Source: Labyrinthula sp. Ha (taxonomy: Eukaryota; Sar; Bigyra; Labyrinthulida; Labyrinthulaceae). Taken from it: a stretch of 64,000 bases of DNA. Positions 32,201-41,100 of the stretch are shown piece after piece (positions within the stretch are counted from its first letter, which is position 1; the number at the start of each line of letters is the position of its first letter). Under the pieces are notes generated by a model. That model ran no database searches. It had not been told where the DNA came from and saw nothing but the letters and a program-made list of their open reading frames with translations. The translations under genes were made by a program, and so were the position numbers. The DNA lies in assembly GCA_015227615.1 (NCBI GenBank), contig JAALGZ010000025.1:248001-312000 (forward strand). Reading direction: 5' to 3'.

Positions 32201-34930
32201 TTAGCTAAGAAATCACGCGAAATATTGCGTGCTGATTTTCTTTACATTAATCAAACAGGTTATATATTAGTATTACTAGATTCTGCAACTAGAAAGACTC
32301 AACTTACCTTTCATAAAACGCCTACCGCAAGAGGAATGGCAGAGTCTCTTCTATTATGGAGAGCAAACTTTGGTTTTGCAGAAGATTTTTTAATAATTAC
32401 GGACAATGGGTCCCATTTTTCAAATAATTTACTACACTACTTGAGTAAATCAATTGGATTTGAACAAAATTTTACTATTGCCTACTCGCCATGGACTAAT
32501 GGTTCAGTAGAGACGGCAAATAATAGCATTTTAAACTATCTCAAATCGCTAGTTAGTCAGTTCGGATTACACGAATCCCAATGGCCTAGCATTTTATCTT
32601 TAATAACTTACATCATCAATAATAAACCTATGGAGAGAAGAGATGGAAGAACTCCTAACGAGTTATTTTTATATCATAGGTTGAATACACCTTTAATAGA
32701 ACGTGATTTACAACATTTTGCGATAACAGTCGGCAATGAAGTTCATAAGCCCTTGGACAAAGAAGCCATGTTTTCTGATGTTGAAAATATTATCACTACT
32801 TTAGACACAATACAAAATCAAACTTTTGAAGTTGTGAGGCTTAAACAAGAAGCTGAAAATAGCAGGAGAAATAAAACTGCTACGCCCATTTTACAATTCT
32901 CACCTGGGGATTGGGTGTTAGTTTCTGAACATGGTACACAACATGCAAATGCTAAAACTAGCCTCTCATGGATAGGACCCTATCAAATAATAGACATTTT
33001 GTCAAGCAACGTCTATTTAGTGGAGTCTCTCTTAGGGAAGACTAGAACTGTCCATTCATCACGCATTTGGTTTTATTCACATACTCGCCCTATTGGCAGC
33101 AAGAAGTTGAAAGCATTATTCGTTCACAATTTTAAGCAGTTGGAAATAGAAAGCATTGTTGGATGTAGATTAGCTACAGACAATAACTCTTTTGAGTTTA
33201 AAATCCGCTGGTTAGGATTTGAACAGGATCAAGACACCTGGGAACCAGCTGTTACTATTTATGAAGATGTTCCTATTCTAGTTACTTCTTATGTTCAAAA
33301 TATGGACGACAATAACCTCAAGATGCTTATTTCGAGAACTCTACAAGATCATGATGTTTCAAGAAGAAATCAGCTTGCACGTGTCAACAGCCTCAATTTT
33401 CGTTTATCCTCGATGAAGTTTCAGAAACAACTAAATTTTCATTTTTTTTCGGGGGGAAATACCCTAGGATGGTTACCAGAGGAGAAGAACATTTTACGTC
33501 TTTTAATCATGAAGTTCGGATCTGGAAAATATGTTGAATACTTAGAAGGAGATTATTTACCTTTTAGATCGAAGCAACAAATCTCGACCCAGATTCAGAG
33601 GCTATGTAACTTGCAGTCTATTGGAATATTTCATAATAGAAGATTCGATGTGGTCGAACTTAGAACTTTTCTTCAAAAGCATTTTGGAATTAAAACGATG
33701 CACAAAAACTTACCTGGACGTTTCAACACCTACATTGAAAAGACAAAGATACTAACTTTATTTTCTCAAGAGATCGAAATAACTTCGAAGCCAGAAGACA
33801 TTAAGATCCCTTATTTCAGAAGAATCGAGAACCTCAAACATCTTAGGTTGATGGAAAAGGAATACGCTGATTCTGATGAATGTCAACAATTCTTACTACA
33901 ATTTGGTATCTCTTCTTTTGAAGCTTTAAAATCACGAATACTTAATCTATCAGAACCATTAGTAAAAGCTGTTGAAGGAAGTGAATTATTACTCGACACT
34001 CTTTACAAAACTTTATTAAAGTCCTCTAGGTACTGGACTGATCTATCTACATTATATTCAAAATCTATTACCTTTTGCCAAGAATTTGATGAACTACGAA
34101 ATACACCAAGTAGTTATTCATACCGACAAGACTCAATTTCAGTCTCTTTGGCTCTCATAGACAATAAAGTGCAACTTACTTCAGTGGATTTATTATCAGG
34201 CGACAAGGTAATCCTAGAATATAATGGCGGAAATTACTATACCCTTTTAGGATGTAATGGAAGAATCTACTTTACTCCACCCGATACCAGATTATTTAGA
34301 CAAAACATCTTTGATTTGGAATTCGAAAAACCTTATTCAAAACACAACATTTTTCAAATCTTAGTGGTTGATCCTCCGTGGAAGATAGGCAATTCAAATC
34401 CTACACGTGGAATCACACTGGACTACCCAACTTTATCTAACTCTGAATTTATGAAATTAGATTTACCTTTACAACACTTCCCTTTTGGAAGTTATTTATT
34501 TTTGTGGGTTACGAATTCTTCTTATCATTGCGCCTTGTCTTGGGCCAAATCTCTAAATTATTATTCAATCGACATCTTTACCTGGATCAAATCACATAGA
34601 TCTGGAAGTTTATTTAAAAGTTTAGGTTATTTCTTACAACATGCTCAAGAGACCTGCCTAATATTTCAAAGGAGAGAGCAGGAATCTATTTACTATTCAG
34701 ACACTTTTGGAGAATACAAATTAGATCAGTTTTCAAACTCAATCAAGACTATTCCTTTAGAACCTTCAGCTAAGCCCGAAACTTTCTACTGGATCTTGGA
34801 TCTTGTTTTTCCTCACTGCAACAAGTTCGAGATGTTTGCCAGAAGTAACAATCTACGACAGAACTGGAGCAGCTGTGGAATAGAACTTGATGCTAAAGCT
34901 CATATTGTTTACACACCTTCAAGTGCATAG
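29255..34930 (+). CDS. Pol polyprotein: RT, RNase H, integrase, chromodomain, Myb-like, MT-A70
   Basis: 1,891 codons counted from 29255. RT: about residues 265-480, with catalytic box WLDD near 456 and the template-grip block NGAPMGWSNTPALFF. RNase H: LLFTDSSQ near 614, SSKELYPIIYAF, YTDHRALL and HISSRDNFVSDLL. Integrase: an H2C2 finger near 925-960 (CLHC), then D near 994, D near 1050 (ITDNGSHF) and E near 1086 (GSVETANN), D-x35-E. Chromodomain: about 1296-1349 (IESIVGCRL, IRWLGF, DTWEP). Myb/SANT-like: about 1400-1457 (GWLPEEKNILRLLIMKFG). MT-A70: about 1700-1885, with catalytic DPPW at 1706-1709, LFLWVTNSSY, SAKPETFYWIL and FEMFARSNNLRQNWSSCGIE. The last two modules are continuous with integrase and end just before the polypurine tract. 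Family members methylate adenine N6 in RNA (METTL3/IME4) or DNA (MTA1/AMT, METTL4-like); which applies here cannot be told. Confidence 0.93.
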   Translation: MEGPTVEIYINQLNKQEITSFFKNSGSHSTFCIIKADIQFLFYIFNTFYSSGYKLADSVIFIQEKDFTSEEFHKIFRPSVLRYFIFHKNNLDHSIIKHQQDTDVQLEYDEIEKDLQKIILSLFNQTPTLQFYNDAPTILSQEGATYIRTLEAKELRVKPIEDLETAHFEKLDRDPDNSEVTPVLLANVQQNMPEEFNEIGIGEGNIQIAEEDKEINNMINVKLSESTFNLQQQNFLKDLFTKYRAGWGLRQSNAQMSNLTPIEVELKPGSSILRSDGYHQTKEEERFLELKFEALRQAGIVSPAKNPVWGHPVFVVTKKITKPSDWATMTNSQRESWKEDNILNRYRMVANMIKLNQITQPTTLNLPNLERQLMSIKNTKFYATLDILSGFDFLPTKKEHREIFTLVTRRSAYTLNGAPMGWSNTPALFFDRIINEVIDQDGDYLFNTEENGVLAWLDDLLVYSTSFEKLCIILEKLLQRAIFRKVRFNLRKCGFGEQHTIWCGREIKRDQWNFSPAFFEKILNMPKPTYRHEAAQLVYLANWLSPNIPKLSQLRKPFAEYANLKGKKLSEVERLKEEVEWTEEREQAYSMLKQAIVDSSKRFLSMYDEKIPLLLFTDSSQDVWSLAVFQDEEKNVTNDVRTLKPRPIMFLSGSFISSELRWHISSKELYPIIYAFERIGFILRTHSGGIYIYTDHRALLSVVRIKQNERRIYWDRLYRWILRLQSVDLTIFHISSRDNFVSDLLTRWGKTNEANISRCNFIYESNSEVNQDVFLENTEADQEPEKITIQTVANIEPDFKNWKTIKPSNEINFLDVLNQEPELARITAKVSNLSFGETELEERVSVSTNRSNLQQELLNEHISYLSPFYPNISFKSIDFNTLKKHQHRLHSDSLSDFQIKEGIYYKDDLLVIPRSLIPRYIIMNHILRGHPSASAEKKYLSEVYLQGIRKKDLNSLLSSYRNRCLHCQKSPRIIRRPYHLTHLAKKSREILRADFLYINQTGYILVLLDSATRKTQLTFHKTPTARGMAESLLLWRANFGFAEDFLIITDNGSHFSNNLLHYLSKSIGFEQNFTIAYSPWTNGSVETANNSILNYLKSLVSQFGLHESQWPSILSLITYIINNKPMERRDGRTPNELFLYHRLNTPLIERDLQHFAITVGNEVHKPLDKEAMFSDVENIITTLDTIQNQTFEVVRLKQEAENSRRNKTATPILQFSPGDWVLVSEHGTQHANAKTSLSWIGPYQIIDILSSNVYLVESLLGKTRTVHSSRIWFYSHTRPIGSKKLKALFVHNFKQLEIESIVGCRLATDNNSFEFKIRWLGFEQDQDTWEPAVTIYEDVPILVTSYVQNMDDNNLKMLISRTLQDHDVSRRNQLARVNSLNFRLSSMKFQKQLNFHFFSGGNTLGWLPEEKNILRLLIMKFGSGKYVEYLEGDYLPFRSKQQISTQIQRLCNLQSIGIFHNRRFDVVELRTFLQKHFGIKTMHKNLPGRFNTYIEKTKILTLFSQEIEITSKPEDIKIPYFRRIENLKHLRLMEKEYADSDECQQFLLQFGISSFEALKSRILNLSEPLVKAVEGSELLLDTLYKTLLKSSRYWTDLSTLYSKSITFCQEFDELRNTPSSYSYRQDSISVSLALIDNKVQLTSVDLLSGDKVILEYNGGNYYTLLGCNGRIYFTPPDTRLFRQNIFDLEFEKPYSKHNIFQILVVDPPWKIGNSNPTRGITLDYPTLSNSEFMKLDLPLQHFPFGSYLFLWVTNSSYHCALSWAKSLNYYSIDIFTWIKSHRSGSLFKSLGYFLQHAQETCLIFQRREQESIYYSDTFGEYKLDQFSNSIKTIPLEPSAKPETFYWILDLVFPHCNKFEMFARSNNLRQNWSSCGIELDAKAHIVYTPSSA

Positions 34931-34944
34931 CACTTCTCTCCTTC

Positions 34945-34958
34945 AAGGGGGGGGGGGG
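34945..34958 (+). other. Polypurine tract
   Basis: AA followed by twelve G residues directly against the first base of the 3' LTR, the expected primer for plus-strand DNA synthesis. It lies 14 bases after the end of the Pol frame, showing that the methyltransferase domain is inside the transposing unit. Confidence 0.9.
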
Positions 34959-35195
34959 TGTCCTCAAAGGACGTGATAGTCATTCTAGCAATATATTCGT
35001 TGACATAGAAGGCGGTACACACCCATGTGTACGCTTGCTATATTGGACACATACACACCCTTGTGTGTACTACCTTGTAATATACTATTTATATCGGTTC
35101 TGTTATATTCTAACCGTTTATATCTGTCATATTTAACTGTTAACACACAATATCTACGATTGAAGAAAGAGTCAGGAGGTATACCAGCGAAGACA
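34959..35195 (+). repeat. 3' LTR of the chromovirus
   Basis: 237 bp, the partner of 27208-27444 with about 98.3% identity. It is followed immediately by the second copy of the CTAG target duplication. Confidence 0.96.
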
Positions 35196-35199
35196 CTAG

Positions 35200-38100
35200 C
35201 TAATGCATTTAGATAAGAACTAAATGACTTATAATCTTAATTGAAAGCAATTATTTTTGATATTGCTTTTTCTTTTAGAGGGAGAGGTAACTATTGCCCG
35301 GATATATATTGTGGTTAGAATCATTTCACATAAAATTTATCGAATTAACTGATTAGTTATATATATTGAAGATAAGAATTTTGTTTTAATTTAGAAGTTT
35401 CTATCCTCATATTTTTCATGAACTCTTTGGCTGTGAATATGAACCCTGCTTAGATGACCTAATGCCGAAAGGGGTTTCACAGCATAAAACGTGCGACTAA
35501 ACGTTACTCTTCTTTAAATTTTGTCGCTAATATTAGTTTATTGGTACATTTTTGTTGCTCTCGTTATGGTGAAGTCTTATTTTTTTAGCATGGTCTCTGA
35601 GAAACCAGATTGATCATAATATAACTATCTTGGAACCTCCGACCACAGAGCTAATAGTAGTAAAACTATTCAATGATATTACCAATAAGTTTATATCAAC
35701 TTTCATATAACTATTTATGTTTCTCATGCTATTGGATTGGTGATTGGATATTATTTTTAATTTTGAGTTGTTTACCTGTGGTAGATGTTAAGAATTTATA
35801 AAACTAACTTTTACTTCCCGGTTGATCCTTGTAAATACTTCCCTATGGACTCTTAACAACTTTTATTCATAGCTTGAAATTACTTTGAGAAATTCTTCTA
35901 TATATTTAATTAGATCGTGTTTATCTGAGAGTTTAATATAAACAAATTTCCTTACTCTTAGTGCAAAAATTGATTTTTTTCTTCATGAAATTATGGAGCA
36001 TGTACAGAACACAGTTACTTATTTGCCTTTTCAACAAACCGGGGATTAAGAGTTATACCTGCTCTTCAAAATAACTATCAGTATCTCAAATCATTTAAAC
36101 TTCAAAGAACCAACAGATTCCACCTTTCATAAGTAATTTAAAAACTATAAAAATACCAACAATTGTATTCTTTTCGGGTCAGGAAATTTTGGAAGGGGTA
36201 CATGAACTATCACTGAGAAAATAACGTATAGTTCAGCATAATTTTATAAATTGGGATTCGCTTAAAATCTAAGATGTTAAGATATCCAGTTCATATAACC
36301 TATTTTATTGTGCTATTGAAAATTAAGTTTTCACCATTGACAACCTTGTTCCTTCTTAAATGTAAACTCTTGTCTTATATTAGGAAAATATAAAAGCCCA
36401 AATTTTATATATAATAAGTCTATCAAACTTTTATATTGATTATGGGAAACATGATAAAAATCTATAGTGAGAAATGTAAGAACACATGAGCAAATAAACT
36501 TAAAGAACGCTGATAACCCAAATAATATACCTTAAATTTCCATTAAGATTTGTGTTATCCATGGTTCTTGGCTTGAAAGCAAAAATAAGATTTTAAACTG
36601 TATATAGCCTTTCTACATTAGTTTTTGCTAGGATTTAAACTCTTGCTTAGATTCTATTGAAATAAAATTTATTAGAAAATTCTATAGAACCTTTATTTTC
36701 TCATCTAGGAATTCTAGATATTGGGAAAGGCTATTCATTCTATATTTTTTCACTTCAGTATAGTATAATTGGACAAACGTATTTAATCTTTATATCTATC
36801 ATGAATTTTCATTGCTCAAAATCTAGTAGAATTATATTCTGAATATATCTTGGACTCTCAGAACACGCATACATACACCTACAGTAAACCTGTGATGATT
36901 CATAATTTGGCCCAACAAAGTCCAGAAACGAAATATGAACTGTAGAGAAAATAAAAGTTGTTGAGAAAATACTAGGAAAATCTATAGGAAATATTAAAAA
37001 AATACTTAAGATAAGAGCTCTACCTCTGTAACTAAATGATTGAGCCCGTTGAGACTTTGATTGTGAAAGCCCTTCAAGTTAAAAAGTTCTTGCTTAGCTT
37101 CACAGACAATGATACAAGCAAACAATTTAAATGTAGAAGGCAGATTTTTTGAAAAGTAAAATATTATGCACCAGCTATCTTTTTTTTTAAATTAATTGTT
37201 AATTTGAATATTTTAAGCCTTTCTTTAAAATTTGAGGTAATGACCTAGGCCATTTTGTGAATAAGCTTACAATGACATCACCAAAAAAACTAAATAGAAT
37301 TAACTAAAGATAAAGTTAAATATATACATACGGTAGATAGGACCCGAAATTTCAATTTTTTAATATCAGCTAATTTTAAATAAATTTTTAATACATCATA
37401 TCCCAATTCAATTTCGAAATCCAATACTCTAGCTCACAAAGGTTGTTTTATTTCAAATTGAAGTAGACGCCTCTTGGAAGTGATATACCTAAAAAATTCT
37501 TCCATTAATATGATCAAGTTTGATAATTTAATGGGAAATATTTAAAAAAATTTTTTTTACTTGGAGAGAATCCTTAAAGCTATATACCTTGCCATGTAAC
37601 CCAATCATAAGAAAGCACAAATTTTTCAATTCAAAATACCGTAGAAAATCTACATATTTTCCACCCCTGTTTTTTGGTATAACATTTTTCATACAAGAAA
37701 AAGATAGTTATTATATTTTTACTTTTAATTTTATTTTATGGTCATTGATAACTGGAACAATTTCCATATAATGTGTTCAAAGAAATAACATGTACTTGGC
37801 TCCTTTAAAACTATCTTTTCAAGTTCCTTTATTCTGTATGGTTGCTTTGAGTCAATTTTTTTGTTTATTCATAGCTTAAAACTTCATATTTTATGATAAG
37901 TCTCATTTTTATAGAAATTTTGTTGATGGGGCAATATTGAGTATGCAATCATATATTTATAGCTTAAGTAGCAATTCAGTAGAGTGTTGATTTTTTAGCT
38001 CCACTATAATATTTAATTTTATTTAAATGTTTCTTCTTTTGTTTCTATAAAATAGAAAATCAAAATCTTATAGAAATTTTTATATGTTTTTAAGATTATA

Positions 38101-41100
38101 TGAATGGAAAATATCAAAAATTAGTCATATTTAATCATATATTTATAGACTTTCATATTTCTTGGTCGTTGCATTATCTCGTATGGTGGTTTAAGAAATA
38201 CACCAATGTATTGCATAGGTATACAACTAGATGTTCAAAACTACTTGAAATAGATAATAATTTAGATACATGATGGTTAATTTTTTAAAGTTCAGAAAGA
38301 AATTTGTTTACAGTGGCCCATAATCTCCTTGAAAGTTCTTCTTTGTTTTAACATTACTTTCTGTTATTCTTTAAGAGATTCTAAATATCTCTTCTTCCCC
38401 TTTTCTTTATTATAGCTGCATTATGTGCAATTTAGTATTACAACAACCAGGAATCAGTGGGAACAAAATCTTGGTAGAAACATTTTCCTTGGGTACCTGA
38501 CACTAACAATTATATGATATCCAAGATGAAGGTTCATTATATAACTACTTTTTCGGTAACATAAAAAGTCAGTGATTTGATATTTCAGTGAAAATCATTG
38601 CGACATTGTACAAAAAAAGTTATCAATACACTAAATTTCATTAAATAAATAAAAAATTAGCCATTAAATTTGAGCAATTGTGAAAAGTATAAGGATATAA
38701 AGAAGAATAATCTTGATTGAATTCTGTCACTTTCTCACTGCAGTCCCCATAGAATGCGACAATAATAATTTATGTTACAGTTGAATTACTAAAACAATTG
38801 TTATTGATGGATATTTCGAAAATGAATAGCTTTTTCTCGTTTTTCATAAGAGAAAGATTTCCACAATTTAACTAAAATTTATTGCAAGACTTTGTTTCTG
38901 AGAATCATCATGATATCAGAGTTTAGGTGAGCTTGGAATATATCTGTAACTTTCAATTTTTAATGAATTTCTCTAGTGCCGGAGACTGATGAAAATTAAG
39001 CCAATTTTATCCTAGTTTCAATTTTCAAATACTGCTCTGTGATTTTTCTATCCACAATTTCTTAATAATTTAAAAGGGACAGATCATTATTTATTCTGAT
39101 TTTGAACACGGCAATTTTTTAACACAACATTAAGAATTTGACTAATATCTTAGGAAAGTTAGTAGAAACAAAAGTTTCAAAACCGTTTATATAGCATTGA
39201 AGTTTTGAAATAACCATAATCATGACCTATATTTCGGAATCCACGCAATATATTAAAAGGAAAAAAGCAACAACACAAGAAATTAAGTTTCCATGTGACT
39301 AGAAACTGTAACCAAGTTTTTTCAAATCAGCTGAACATTATTATCTAAAATAATATAATTTTTTTTTGTAAATTCATTCCTTAAACGGTTATTAGACCAA
39401 ACTTATACCACAAGGCATCTACACACAAAACCTTCTCTCTCTCTATATAAGATTATAATATAAGTTTTATTCATAGAGTTCTCTGGCAACACAATTGAAT
39501 AGCCGAATTACAGGTTTTATCTCTAAAATCAAATAAAATAATCAAAAAAAATATTTTTTTCTACTAGTAAATAGAGAATATTTACGAAACCACCAAAAAT
39601 TGATAAATACTTGTTAGTTAAGAGAGATCAGGATTTCTGTAAGCATTATATACGAAATGTAGCTTGTCCTATTCCACCATTGGTCAAGTAAGCATCATTT
39701 TTGCAATTATTTAGCTAAGTTAAGCTCTGGCAACCCCTCAAGAATGAGAAATATTTTTTCATGACCAATACTGGATTTTCTATGAAGATCAATATTTTTT
39801 CTGGGGACTTTCTGATTGAACACTTTAGACAAAAAGACAATCTTCGTATATAGATTTTTCTCCTTATTTCAATTTTTTATTAAAGAAATATGTCGATTCC
39901 GCAAGGTTTTGGTAGGAAAATAGACCATTGTCTAATCTACCACGTTGTTCATTGTACGAAACGACGACTCCGAATAAGACATTATACATTTCTTGGATAA
40001 TATACTCCGCGAAAAGTAGTATTTCATATATCTAAACTTTTTTCAATATCATAAAAACTATATAACCTACTTTAGAACTTTTTCCTCCAACAAAAAGTTC
40101 CACGTTTAGCTAATAGTATTATTTATTAGTATTAAGCAAGGGCCATTGTTATAATTAGAAAATATTGCATACTGTACATTCCTCATAGGGAAAACTTATT
40201 TTACTTTCAATATTTACCACGCTAACTTTTGGCTATTCAGTTTGTTTTTAATTTTTATTGTTTTTCGGCACATTCCAAAAAAATATATAGTTGAAATGTA
40301 TTGGCAAATTAGAGAAAATTTTAATTGTTGTTGTAATTGAATTTTATAATATAACATGCAAAACTATGCTACTATAATAGAAACTGCCATTTTCAACTAA
40401 ATATTATGTCTCAGAGTGTGCCTATATCAGTAGGCTATATCTGCTAGAAGTATTAAAATACTTATAGTCTAGTAGCGAGTTTTTAACTTTAGAATTCTTT
40501 CATCTCGTTGCTTTCCTCTATCTCATAAAAAATATAGTATCTTTTGAATGTAACAATAGTAATTGAATCAAGTACACAGGCATGGCAAGTAAGCTATTTG
40601 CTTATTATTGATAGAGATCATGACCAAAAAAGCTGACTAGCTTACAGACCAAGTAAATATTCGTAGTTATAAGTCATTTCTGCGACGTAAATGATAGTGG
40701 GAGAAAATTGAAATCAAATTTAGTCGACATTCCCATAAAAAGGATATGTTGAATTGTTAGTCCCTACTTCAGTGGAAAAAATCTTTGTATACATACTTCC
40801 CATTTTTGATAAACAGATTCTTTTTGGCAACTGTAATGCTACAGAGATCTCACAATAGAATGTAAACAATTAAAAAATATCTCCCTATTTTTGTTTTACT
40901 TGAGCTTACCTGACTTAGAAATTCTAAGAAACAAGACGTGTTTGTAAACATAATCAATGTAAGGAACGTAGAAAGCTTAGAAACTCTTCAAAGGTTAGCC
41001 GGTTTGATTTACGCGGATAGAAATATGTGAATGATACGAAGGAAATTACGCACATGCAGTAAACCTAAATAATGTTCTTTTAGTTATGATTAATGGAGTT

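Larger units (their letters stand above)
27204..35199 (+). mobile_element. Ty3/gypsy chromovirus with Myb-like and MT-A70 methyltransferase domains, looks whole
   Basis: The LTR retrotransposon is 7,988 bp (27208-35195) and is flanked by a perfect 4-bp duplication CTAG (27204-27207 and 35196-35199). The two 237-bp LTRs begin TG and end CA. They differ at 4 positions (about 98.3% identity), all C/T or G/A transitions, so the insertion is recent. Parts in order: 5' LTR; a Gag-protease frame; a 1,891-codon Pol frame with RT, RNase H, H2C2 zinc finger, DDE integrase and chromodomain; then a Myb/SANT-like module and an MT-A70 domain; polypurine tract; 3' LTR. Gene order RT-RNaseH-IN and the chromodomain place it in Ty3/gypsy chromoviruses. 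It looks whole. The two extra C-terminal domains are not part of the standard family plan. Confidence 0.95.

Noticed and set aside
34340-34930. MT-A70 as a separate host gene next to the retrotransposon
   Set aside because: It is in one uninterrupted frame with integrase and chromodomain, lies between the LTRs, and is followed at once by the polypurine tract.
37589-37771. Short hydrophobic plus-strand frame
   Set aside because: 60 codons of T-rich sequence with no start context or family; typical chance frame.
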